64,000 nucleotides of DNA from Stenogyne calaminthoides (Eukaryota; Streptophyta; Magnoliopsida; Lamiales; Lamiaceae): contig JBBCBC010000031.1 of the NCBI GenBank assembly GCA_037126765.1, forward strand, positions 6,395,638 to 6,459,637. Reading direction: 5' to 3'. Each line of letters starts with the position of its first letter. Within the stretch, counting starts at the first letter, position 1. The notes under the pieces were generated by a model. The model saw only the letters and a program-made list of their open reading frames with translations. It did no database searches and was not told where the DNA came from. A program made the position numbers and the translations under genes. Positions 10,659 to 22,600 of the stretch are shown piece after piece.

Positions 10659-13600
10659 ATGGCTGGGAGAGATGAAACTCCTGATCAAATTATTGCGAAC
10701 TTGGTTGATATGGGGTTTGATATCTCTCGCATTACAGAAGCCATAGAAGTAGTGGGTCCATCACTTGATAATGCGATTGAGTTCATCTTGAATGATTCTC
10801 ATAGAAATAATAAGGGTGCATCAACTAGTTCGTCTTCTCTCGCGAAGAACAAAGTTCTGGGCAAAAGAGCCACCACTTCGTTGCAATCTTCTTCTAAATT
10901 GCGACAACCGAACATAACAGAGCACCTGAAATTGGCACCTGGGCTCAAAAGAAGCAAAACGAGAGGTTTTGGCTATGCGTCGGTTTCTACTTCAAATTTT
11001 TTGAATAGACATGTGGAAGAACCAGAAGCTCGTTCAAATCTCTGTCCAGAAACATCTATGACGCCATCTAATTCCAAAGAGAACGATACTATTGGATGTG
11101 ATTGGATGTGATTGGGAAAATAAGGTGAATAATCTACTTCTCAGACATTTTGGATATTCATCCTTGAAGGGCTTTCAGAAAGAAGCGCTGGCAGCTTGGC
11201 TAGCTCATGAAGATTGCCTAGTTCTTGCAGCAACGGGATCCGGTATTTCACTCTTTTTTCCCTTTAGGCAGTTGTTTACTTGTTTCCATTGAACAGGGAT
11301 ATTTTACTTAAGAATTTAAATTTTAAATTTTGCAGGAAAGTCCTTATGTTTTCAGATCCCAGCACTGTTATCTGGGAAGGTTGTGGTGGTTATATCACCG
11401 TTAATTAGCTTGATGCATGACCAATGCTTGAAACTAGGACAGCATGGGATTTCTGCTTGTTTCCTTGGATCTGGTCAAGTTGACAAAAGTGTTGAACAGA
11501 AAGCAATGAGTGGTGCGTATAACATCATTTATCTCTGCCCAGAGACCATTTTAAGGTGAACTGCCTGTAGTTCATCTATGTTCTTTTAATGCATCTTCAA
11601 ATTTTGATGAACTTTGTTGATAATTCATTCCGTTTATTTGCAGGCTAATACAACCACTTCAGAGCCTTGCTGAAAGTCGTGGGATTGCACTATTTGCAAT
11701 TGATGAAGTTCATTGTGTTCTAAGTGGGGTCACGATTTTCGACCAGACTACAGGTATATATACTTTAATTCACTTGCTTCAAATTCTAGCTTGTAGCTTA
11801 AACGATGTTTATTAATGTTTTAATTATCATTTTCTTAATTCATACATCATCATGTAGTTCTCAGAAATGATGGTGAGGGAGGATGTCTCTTTTGTTGTCT
11901 CTCATTTGGGAAACTGTATTGTCTCAGCTCAATTTATAGCTTCTTGTGTCACAAGGGCATATCTTGTTACTATTCACTGACCTTGTGCTTTCTCGATCCA
12001 CTTGGTCTATCTTAAGTTCCTGAGTGGGAGTTAATTAACCATTTTTTATTGCCTATTTCTTGCATATTCTTACACTTTCATGGATTATATATTATGGATA
12101 AGCACAATGATCTTTAGCCATTGATGCAGCTGCAAGGTTGCAATTGGTCTTTTTGCATGCAATGGGTGGATCCATAATAATTCCCAATAGTTTAAACCCC
12201 ACTAAAATTAGAAGTGCAGCAACAGCACAGTTTAATACATGTGAAGGTGTCTACTGGATTACATGTGAGTTTGTCAAACCATCTTCATTACATGACAATA
12301 GTTAGTGGCAATCAATCTGTGGTATTAGAGGATGTCAGTGATGTATGAGTGTATGATTATATTTATTTACCATAGGACAAATTCCCTTGTCTATAGGCCT
12401 GAAAGTTCAATATATTCTCAATGTGCATTTCTGGGCAATGCCATATGGTATTTTTAAAAAGTAACAAAGTTGAGAACTTTTTGGTTTTTGGACTGTACAA
12501 CAAGAATTGCTAAAGTAAGGCAGCGAAGATATGAACAACAATTGATAAGTTTTGTAATGATTATCTTTCAAATATAAAAATAGAAGAGGATATCATAATA
12601 TCCATTAAGAAAAAAATTTGGTTTTGCCACTTGGAAATTGGAATAGCTCGAACATTGCCACTCGGAATAACTGAAGGCATTCTAATGATTGATTATTCTT
12701 ACCTTAGAATGTAATATTTCTGACATGCATGCCCTACGTGTACAACTGCATATATGTCTTTGGCAAACTAACTACAAGGAACTTCAGTGTGTAGGACAAG
12801 TGCCAAATACAATGGTCTATTAACAATCTCTTCTCATACATCTTAGGTGACTGTCCATATTAAGAGAGAGCTTCAGTGCCGAAAATTTGAAATTCTTGGA
12901 GCATGACATTCCATTGATGGCTTTGACTGCTACTGCAACTATTCGTGTTCGAGAAGACATACTGAAGTCATTATGCATGGATAAGGACACAAAAATTGTT
13001 CTGACCTCATTTTTCCGACCAAATCTTCGTTTCTCGGTCAGTATTGTACAGTTAATCTTCATATTTTTGGGTTTCACCTTCGCATGACTGCAGGCACTTA
13101 GTCTATGTATCATTATCCCCTAGTTGTGGTTTATCGTCTTTTGGACAATGACATTTGTTTGTAAATCAAGGTTGGTTGAACACCACATTTTGTCTTAATT
13201 TGAGGTATTTATACACCCTTGCAGGTGAAGGATAGTAGAACGGCATCTTTGGCTTCCTATGAGAAAGATTTCAGTGAGTTGATAAAGTTGTATAGCAAAA
13301 ACAAAAAATCAGTGCAAAATTTAATCTCTAAGGATTTTGAGAATTCATCAAATAAGTCAAGTGGTTCTCCCAATAGAAGCGCATCTGGAACGAATGAAAT
13401 GTTCAAAAATGGTCTTGATATTGATGATAATGAATTTTCAGACGATGATGAATGTTTAGCCTCTTCAGATGAGAAAGAATTATCAGTGGAATACCTTGAA
13501 GATGATTGTGATCTAGTGCAAGGAGTAGATGACCTGGATGGTATTCACCTAATTTTGAGATATGATGTTTTTTATCATTTTTATTCATTAGCCGAATTGC

Positions 13601-16600
13601 TATATGTTACTAACATATGAAAATGATGGTCATAATTTACATGTTTCATCACTAGCATACCACTTACTAACTTACCGAAGTGTAGAAATATGGAGTTTTC
13701 TTATGTTGGAGAAGGCAAGATAAAAACAATCATACTCTGTTTACTGATGCCATAAGCATCTAACCGATCTTTTTTAAATGTCTTTCGATCAGTCATGACT
13801 TGTCATGAGTTTGAAGATATTGTTAACTACTTATTCTCGTTATTCTAGTTCTCGTATATGGAGAATCAAGGACAAAAAAGGCAATTCTCACTGTTTTCAT
13901 TGTTGTCCTAGACTCCTTGTTATAAATGTCTGCTGCATGCATTTCTATTCAGCAATATAACATTTATCTTGCTGGACTTGGTTCAGTTTCTTGGGGTGAA
14001 TTTTGTGGACAACCAACACTAAACTTTAACAGTCAAGGAAATCTGGAAGAAGGAGCAACAATCATATATCTTCCTACTAGGAAACAAACTTTGGGCATAG
14101 CTAAGTTCCTCTCAAGGTTTGGTGTGAAGGCTGCTGCTTATAATGCCAAGGTTACAGTCTCTTCACGTATTTGCCAAACGCTTAACATTTTTTTCTTGAT
14201 AGAACAATCATTATGAACCTGATTTTGCAGATGATGATTCGGCATATAAAGCATTTCCTACATTCATATATTATGTTGAAATTAAAGTGCTTCCTAATGG
14301 TTGTTTATTTGCTTATTTCCTCTTATCTCTTTAAGGTCCATCTTTTTACTTATGTGCTACATTTTCTTATAGTTGCCAAAGTCACATCTCAGGCAAGTTC
14401 ACAAAGAGTTTCACGCAGATGAGTTACAGGTAAGAGAAAATTTAAACAAGCTAAGCTGGTGTTGGTTTTTCTTTATTGGTTAACTTTCCATATGGGATAT
14501 ATGTTGTATGTAACAGTCAGAATGTTTTTGTAAGTGTCAAAAAATACAATGAAGTGTTTCTTGCTCTTAGAATCATTTTTTTTTCAAACATATTGTAGGA
14601 CAGGTTAATCAGAAACAGTGACAACAGAAAAAGAAGGAAAAACAGCATGCAGTTCATCACTTGTTGGCTTTGGTACCGAACTGATAATTAAATGAACATG
14701 TTTTGATTTATACAAGATACGATCCCATCGAAAAAGAGAGTTATTTTATCATTTTCTCAAACTGATGCCCTAAATTAATTGTACCATAAATAATGAAGTA
14801 CAGTTGTCCATGCTAACTATTCAAACTTTCAGTAGAGTCCTCTGAGATTGACTGTGCACCAAACTGGATTTTTTTTTTCTTGAAGATGTGGTGTTGGTCT
14901 GTTGGATACATGGAAAGTCAGAGAAGATTTAGAAACGAATAAGTATGCCTCTTTATTCGGGTTATGATTGTCAGATTTAGAATCTGGTCTTGAAGACCAG
15001 CAGATCCTTGGTTTCATATAATATTTTCTTCCTCAACTGATCAGTATCTCATCATCTTTGATTAACCGTCTGAAAATGGGATTAAGCACACTAAGTGCTG
15101 TCTGACCATAGTTTGCCATCTTCAAGTACAAGTTCCCCAATTTTCTATTATATGTGAGAAATAATTAACTTATATTTTTTCCCGAGTATGAGAGAGATAT
15201 GGTAAGTCATCAATGGGGAGACAAGGTGTATTTGACTTCCTAGGGTTTTTATTATGTTACTTATGAAGTACAGAAACTTCGTATTAGATAGGAATTATGT
15301 GTCAGGTTTTTTAAGGGTCTAAGGAAGCCTACCTAGCTTTCACTATTGTATTTATTTCTTGGAAAAGGGTTCTGACTCGGAATAAATTTCATTAGCATAT
15401 TGTACTTTTTACAATATTAACTCAATCATAAAGTGTGCTCACTATTGCCCTCATTCAGGTGGTTGTTGCAACTATTGCGTTTGGAATGGGTATTGACAAA
15501 TCTAATGTCCAGCGGATAATTCATTATGGTTGGCCACAGGTGTATGTCCTACAATTATGTCTATGTTATTTACGAATCTTATGGCATTTTGTAAACATCA
15601 TGCTAATAATTTGAGAAATGTTAAAATGAATAAGAATTAATTTCTTCATGCATATTTGTTCACTGCCTACATATATCTATTCACCTTCCCCTTTTAGCTT
15701 TACTGAAAATTTGTTGCTCAGTAGTTACTATGTGTATTAAATATTTGATTGTTGATAATAGAGCTTGGAAGCATATTACCAGGAAGCTGGTCGGGCAGGT
15801 CGAGATGGAAAATTAGCAGACTGTGGTAAATACAATTTTAATTTCATAAAATTTTGTGGACTTGAATGCAGGATTAGATATATTATATCATGGTTTCTTT
15901 CAGTGTTATATGCAAATCTGTCAAGATTACCTACACTTTTGCCAAGTAAAAGAAGCAAAGAACTGACAAAACAAGCATATAAGATGTTAGCTGATTGCTT
16001 CAGGTCAATGTCAATTTTTTACGTCTCCAATACATTTTTTCTCATTCTTGCAAATGCCATACAAAAATTAAAAAAAAAAAAAAAAACTTGCAGGTATGGA
16101 ATGAAGACTGCTTGTTGTAGAGCCAAACTGCTTGTAGAATACTTTGACGGGAGTTTTCACAGGACAGATGTTTATTGTATGTCATGTTTCTATTTTTCTG
16201 AACATTACAGTCACTAAATTGGGAACATATGTGGAATCTTACTGAACCATTCTAAATGCATCAATATTACATTCTTATTTCTAACCAAAAATGATATGTT
16301 AGTTCTATATAAAGCTCAACTACTCTTTTGTTATGCACAGATGTGATGTCTGCACCAATGGACCTCCAGAAATTCAGGATTTGAAAGTTGAGGCAACATT
16401 ACTCTTGCAGCTTATTTGCACACATTATGTGGGTACCGTTGACTTCTTGTTTTATTTATTGTTCGATATATTTCATCTGTAATTTACTGGAAATCTCAAA
16501 ATAATCATATTGTTGCCTCTGATTAGTTTATGTGGAACTCCTACTGTTGTTGATTAATTGTTACATGACATTGTCTATTTACAAATTTAATCAGGGATAT

Positions 16601-18375
16601 AAAACTTCTCAAGATGACTTGTATTACGATGATGTCATTGACAGCTCCAAGGGAATTATGTTGAGGGAAACCCCAAATATCGGGGCTTTTGTCAGTATGA
16701 TAAGGGAACAAGTACTTTTCTTCTCTAAAACACAAATATTTTTCTTACATCTCCAAGATTATTTCTGAAAAAAAACTAGATGTTCAATTTCTTTGTTCTT
16801 TCAGAATCACAGATTTGCTGCGAGTGACTTCAAATGGTGGCGTGGTCTTGCTCGTATATTAGAAGATAGAGGTTTTATTCGTGAGGGAGATGACATGGTA
16901 TGATCTTCATCTGAATTTTCCTATATAAGACAGTCTTCTTTATAGTCATCTAACCCTTTTTGAGTTGAAAGATTTATTTGTTCCTTTTATCACACATGAT
17001 ATAATGTTAGGCCGGATCATTCATCTTCTATGACAGTTTTCAAGTTGTCTCTGGATTAATAGTTAGATTTCTTTGTTATCTCTTTCTCCTATTCAATAAA
17101 AATTGATAAAGAATATTCTTATACAGAAAATGATGTACTGTTTGAACAACCCATCTTCCCCGTCTTATACCTGCTAAGATACAGTTTTGACTTTTGAGTT
17201 GTGTGCCTGAAAACATAATGCTTGGTTTCATTTCTGGCATTCTGAGAAAAATATTTTGGAAATTGTATTTTCGATGGAATTGGAAAACTCCTAAAGAATG
17301 AAAACATGGTTTTATTTTTTATTTGGAACAATGATGTGCACGACATTTATATTCCAAAAAATATTATGTTATTGATGATAATTTATTTCTACAAACTCAA
17401 AGTCACAACGACATCTTCCCCTTGAGAGAAGGAAAACTATTGATGAATAATGACATTAAATACACATTAGGTCCATACGTCAGTCTGAAAGAGATCAAGA
17501 TGCGTGTTGCCTTGAAATTGTATAGTATCGCATCTTTACCACTGATACTTCATTTGTTTATCATGAAATTACAATTTCTGCAGAAATCTCCAAGTTGAGC
17601 TTAACTTTTCTGAAGTATGCTTAATTTTGCATTTAGTTTGTGCCTACAGCATGATGATTAAGTCACTACTTGCATGCAACTGAGTCGAACCTTACGAGCC
17701 TATATAACTGAATTATAACAATTCTTTGAATCGAGCTTAAGTATTGAGTTTGCTATCAAGTTAAGCTTCAGCTTAAAAGTCAAACTTGACAGCTTGCCGA
17801 CTCAACTTGGAGTAAATTGCTAAATTGGTCTCATATCTATTGGGTATTGGTGATTTTAGTCCTTTACGAATCAATTTTCTATATTAAGTCCCGTAACTTT
17901 TAAATTGATGCAGTTTTGGTCCTATACCGACAATTCTTTGTTTTAGAATGATAATTAATTTTTTATTTGTTTCATTAGTGATTTACCCACTGAACTTGGG
18001 CATATTTTAATTTTTCATTCATAAATTATGTGAATTTAATCGCTTTATGCATTACATCTCTTGTCCAATCACATGCAGAACCATGTTCAGATAAAATTAC
18101 CTGAACCAACGGATTCAGGGCTGGAGTTCTTGAAGTCTGAGTCGGAACACTCGTTTCTCGTACACCCAGAAGCAGACATGCCGCTGTCCATGGAAACCCG
18201 GAAACCATATTCCAGTTTCTCTGAATGGGGAAAAGGCTGGGCAGATCCTGAAATTCGTCAACAACGCTTACATAAAAGGAGGGCTTTCAGAAAGCCTCGG
18301 AAACGAAAATCTAGTAAACGTCAACCTGATCTGAGCACAGTTCGGGGAAGGTTATCTGCTAAACTCAAAAAATAG
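10659..18375 (+). CDS. RECQSIM: RecQ-type DNA helicase SIM, frame broken in four places
   Basis: A 3'-5' DNA helicase of the plant SIM subfamily, marked by an N-terminal UBA-like segment (residues ~5-45) and an acidic insertion inside the helicase core. Exons inferred: 10659-11242, 11336-11555, 11644-11753, 12847-13036, 13225-13540, 13987-14150, 14373-14429, 15459-15539, 15762-15825, 15904-16003, 16094-16176, 16341-16428, 16595-16711, 16805-16897 and 18079-18375, about 850 codons, close to the Arabidopsis protein. Motif I (ATGSGKS) is split by intron 1; the Walker B box is DEVH (11702-11713); MALTATAT is in exon 4; the acidic insert (FSDDDECLASSDEKE) in exon 5; QEAGRAGRDG in exon 9; a Cys cluster in exons 11-12. 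Lesions: a 10-bp tandem duplication (11091-11110), a missing base near 11718, TGA at 12848-12850 and a missing base near 16154. It is either a young pseudogene or a gene with assembly errors. Confidence 0.82.
17800..18060. repeat. Intronic repeat related to the element at 20280-20836
   Basis: In the last RecQ-SIM intron, GAGTAAATTGCTAAATTGGT and TCTATTGGGTATTGGTGATT are followed by TTAGTCC and ATTGATGCAGTTTTGGTCC. These match the terminal motifs of the element in the RRN3 intron. Only one end is clear. Confidence 0.5.
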
Positions 18376-19669
18376 TCATGATATATATTGAGAAAAATTT
18401 TAGATAGAGTTCATTTTTTGCATCAGTTATGTCTTAAGAACGGTTTTCTGGCTATATTTTATTAGTAACACTGTGAGTTGAGTTGGATCAGTGATTTGGT
18501 TAGGTGATGAAGAATGATTACCATTCTTCTGTTGTTACTACTCAAGGAAGTAATGGTAGAGATGTAACACAATATCATCTGATTTTCTAGCCTGTTTTTG
18601 TTTTTTGTTTTTTTATTGAAGATGATTATTTTTTTGTTGAGGGGATATTTGTGGCTGCCTTATTAATTAAAGATCGACTCACCGTGTTATGCAGTTCACT
18701 TTCTGTTTTAAATTTAAGGTTGTAACTATGAATTAGCCATATTATATAGAAGTTTAGTGCTAATAATGATTGATATTTCGATTTTGTAATGAAGAAATAT
18801 AAAGAGAGGGATGTTTTGTGAAGAGTGGTTGAATGAAGCGTGCAGGAAGATAAAAAGAGAGCTCCTTTACTTCCCCAAATTGACGACGGAGCTCTTCTCT
18901 CTCCTAAGCTTTTCTTCCTCAAATCAACTCATTGAAAATGAAAACTTAATCCAGCTGCTATAGATCAATGTTCCCATTAGGATTTTTCTATAATATCACT
19001 ATCAATAATATGTAATTGATTATTGTCTCTAAACCACATCTTTTTAGGGGCTATGACAACACTTATCGAAACTTAATTTGGTGGTGTTCAATGGTTTGTA
19101 CAGATGCTGCATGAAGAAAAAAAAGGGAATTGACTTAAAAAATGGAGATTAAAGGTTGAGTGGACGGCAAATTGAACGGTCCCAAGGAAAAAAGTTGAGG
19201 GCGCTTGGTTAGAAAATTTTCAAAGGGAATGGAATGATTTTTTTTTTTTCTGACAGGAGAAATGGGAATGAAAATGAGTACAAGTAATTATGATGATTAA
19301 TGAGAATATATAATATTCAGTGACACTTAAATAAGGTAACATTATTTATTCTCATTAACCATCATAATTAGATGTACTTAAATTCATTTTTTAGTAAACT
19401 TCAAATCAAAAACTCTAATGTTGCAGAGAATGCTAATTTACATCAATTATACAAACACACCACATGAGATAAACGACCACAACAACAACAAAAACCAAGT
19501 CGTTCATTTAGGAGATTCTTACAGTGAAAGAATAAAGATTACATTGCAAGTCAAAATGAGCACCACACCATTTATAAATTTTCGTATGCAACTCTCTAAT
19601 ACTACATTCACCATTCTATTTAATAACGTTTCCCCTCACAAGCTGAGCTAAAAGTTCCCGAATCCGAAT
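18376..19669. other. Convergent intergenic region between RecQ-SIM and RRN3
   Basis: Contains the 3' UTRs of both convergent genes. The segment at about 19200-19395 holds an inverted pair, AATTATGATGATTAATGAGA at about 19287 and TCTCATTAACCATCATAATT at about 19350, probably a degraded MITE. No gene is seen. Confidence 0.5.
19260..19395. repeat. Small inverted-repeat element (degraded MITE)
   Basis: About 24 bp around 19286-19309 pairs with about 24 bp around 19347-19370, with a loop of about 37 bp. The outer GAAATGGGAATGAAAATGAG and its pairing partner are weaker. No target duplication found. Confidence 0.45.
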
Positions 19670-22600
19670 CTACAATGACTCGGGACTGGTTGATGGTCTG
19701 ATCCTCGATGGCATCTGCATACTTCTTTGCATTCTACCTCCAAACTTGTTGCTCGAATCTCTGGGCGTAATCGACATTTTATCTAGAGCACAGTCGAACT
19801 CATCTGCATCAGAATCTCCCTCCTCGTGACTCCTTCCACTACCATCATCCGGGATATTCATTCCATTTCCACCAACATCATCAGCCTCGTCTTCATCACT
19901 CGTACCTTCTCCATCATCTTCTTCATCGTATGTACTTCTCACCATTGACCAGTACACATAATTTGGACGGATATATCTTCAAAAGAAAAGGAAAAAGAAT
20001 TATGAACATTTTTTCCTCATAAGCAATAAGAGAGGTAGAGCAGAGACCAACCTGTCACATTTCCTCAATAGACAGGGATCAAATGGGAAAAACATGTCGA
20101 GCCTTTCTATCCCACCAAATGCCCTAGAATGTTCCGATTCTAGGGCACCATGGTCAAGAATGGTTTGAGGCAGAGAAAACATGTTATTTGCTTTCACCAA
20201 CCGTAAAAATTCTTCTACTATCGATGGCAAGCATACCTGCACAGAAATCGTAATATCAGATACAAAACACGTGGAAAAAGGAGTAATTTGCAACATTGGT
20301 CCCATATCTGTTGGTTGTTGGAAAATATAGGGTGTGTTTAAAAACTCTAAAACAGCTTCCAGAATCACGTTTTTTAAAGCTATCGCTCACAGCTTTTGGA
20401 AAAAGGTGATTCTCGAAGCTGTTTAGTAGAATTTCAAAACACACCCTCCTTAATCCCATATGAATCAATTTTCTCAATTGAGTCTCATAATTTTTAAATG
20501 ATGCAATTTTAATCCAATATTGCAATGTTGCGGAATACATGCAATTTTTTGTCCTATATTGACAATTTTTGTTTCAAGATGTTAATTACTTTGTGTTAAA
20601 AAAAATTGAAATAATATGTTGGGGGTCTCATCATGCCCACACAAGCAACCTCAAATGCCATTAGTTCCGTTGCTACATGGAATTACTTACACATGCAAAA
20701 CCCCTGCAATCTTGTCAATATAAGACTAAAATTGCATCATTTTAGATGTTACGAGGCTTAATTGAGAAAATTGATTAGTATGTGACTAAAATTGCCAATA
20801 CCCAATAGATAAGGGACCAATACTGCAATTTACTCTAAAAAGTTGCAAAGTGTATTAAATGGCTGAAAATTTGTGATTAGTAATAAAAAAAAAAGTTTGA
20901 ACAAAGATTTCACCTGCAGTGGTGATAAAGGATGCCCAAGGATATCCTCGATACGCATGAGCAGAAGTTGGGACTTGAGACGAGGTACAAGAAGCATTTG
21001 TCTCATACGAAAACAGAGCACATACATAGTAGCCTACAGTGCAGCTTGAAATAGTTAAGAAATGTATTGGCGCAATGACCAAGAAAGAGACCAACCAGAC
21101 TATCCATAAGAACACAATAAAAGGCTAATGCACAGTATAATCAATAATAGTTTTTTAAATTGATCATGTTGAACCTGCTGATTGAAAATTTTGTAGAATG
21201 CACATTTCAAAGTTTCTTGCGTGTTCAACCATGTACATAAAGGACCACTTCTTCCAAATCAAATTTGTCCACTCTCTCAAGAAACGGAAACATTCTAAGA
21301 CATTTAAAACAGCTCTGCTGCAATAAATAGAGTCAAAAAATTGACCACAACCACACATTACTTCACTCTAAGGGCTCTAAAGATTAGTTGCAAAGTTAGT
21401 CAAAAAATCTGTAGATCATTAAAGGCAGTACGGTGACACCCAGTGTTGCAAAAGGAAACTAGGTTGCCTGTGCAGCACATAGCCTCACAAGCCCCTTTAT
21501 TTTATTTCTCCTCTCTTGATGTCAAAATAAGTATATAATGTAATTCTGCCAACCTTAAAAATCATTGAAATACCTTTGAATTAGATGGATGTCAGTTACC
21601 AATTTTTTGTAACCTTTAACCACATCCACTAGCTGTCTCACCCCTCATTGTCAGCCACCATCACCAGCCCTCGTCTCATTTCCAGGATCCAAAACCGCCG
21701 CTGTGAATCTCATGGTAGGTTCTTGAATGTGCCAAGGGTTGAGGAATACTTATAAGAATTCTTTCAACTAACAGTATTTCTTTATAGATAAATTCAATAT
21801 TTCTAATTCATTTTCTTGAAAACTATGACGAATTTCAAGTAAATTCATATGGTAAGTAATTGCAATTTGACATAAAAACACCTTAAAGGATATGCACTAG
21901 GTGCTAGTCGGCCACCCGACTAACGCCTAGCGATTTCTGCAACACTGGTGCCACACGTGTTCCTCATCTACATATAGAGGTGATTATAGTTAATCATTGG
22001 AGGGAGGGGGAGGGGAGAGAGAGCGGGAGAAGTTGTATAATGACTCAGCGTGTTGGTCTGACTATTGTTACTCAAGATCATGCTTTAGTCTTCTCCCAAT
22101 CAACTTAGTTATCATATTTAATTTGAAGTCAATCTCAAAATAATTTGATATCACTATATAAACTGACGGGAGACATCAAAGCACTAGTTTGCATCACAAA
22201 ATGAATCAATTGAAAAAATTAAATGAGTGGAGCAGTAGTTTCATTTGGATCATATAAGGTACCAATAGAACTTAAATGAAATTCAACACGAACACTCAAA
22301 TTTAAAAGAGTCCAAGCCCAATTCTTGGTTAGCAATGAAATATCGATCAACGACCAGTTCAAGGGATCGTCCAATTCACATAGCATGTTAAAGACTTAAA
22401 GGAGATTCATGCATACCAATAATGCATACTTTCTTAACTCGGCCAAAAGTTTGAGGTACTTATAAATAAATTTATATATATATATATATATATCCCACAC
22501 CTGGCATCCAGCATAAAAGACTTTATGTACTTTGGGATTAATGTCACCATTCTGGTTTTGGCAATAAAGGAAACACCAGTTTACCACGCTGAAATCATGT

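Noticed and set aside
22440..22500. TA microsatellite next to an RRN3 exon as a possible regulatory site
   Set aside because: It sits just inside the intron after the donor at 22500 and looks like ordinary intronic simple repeat.
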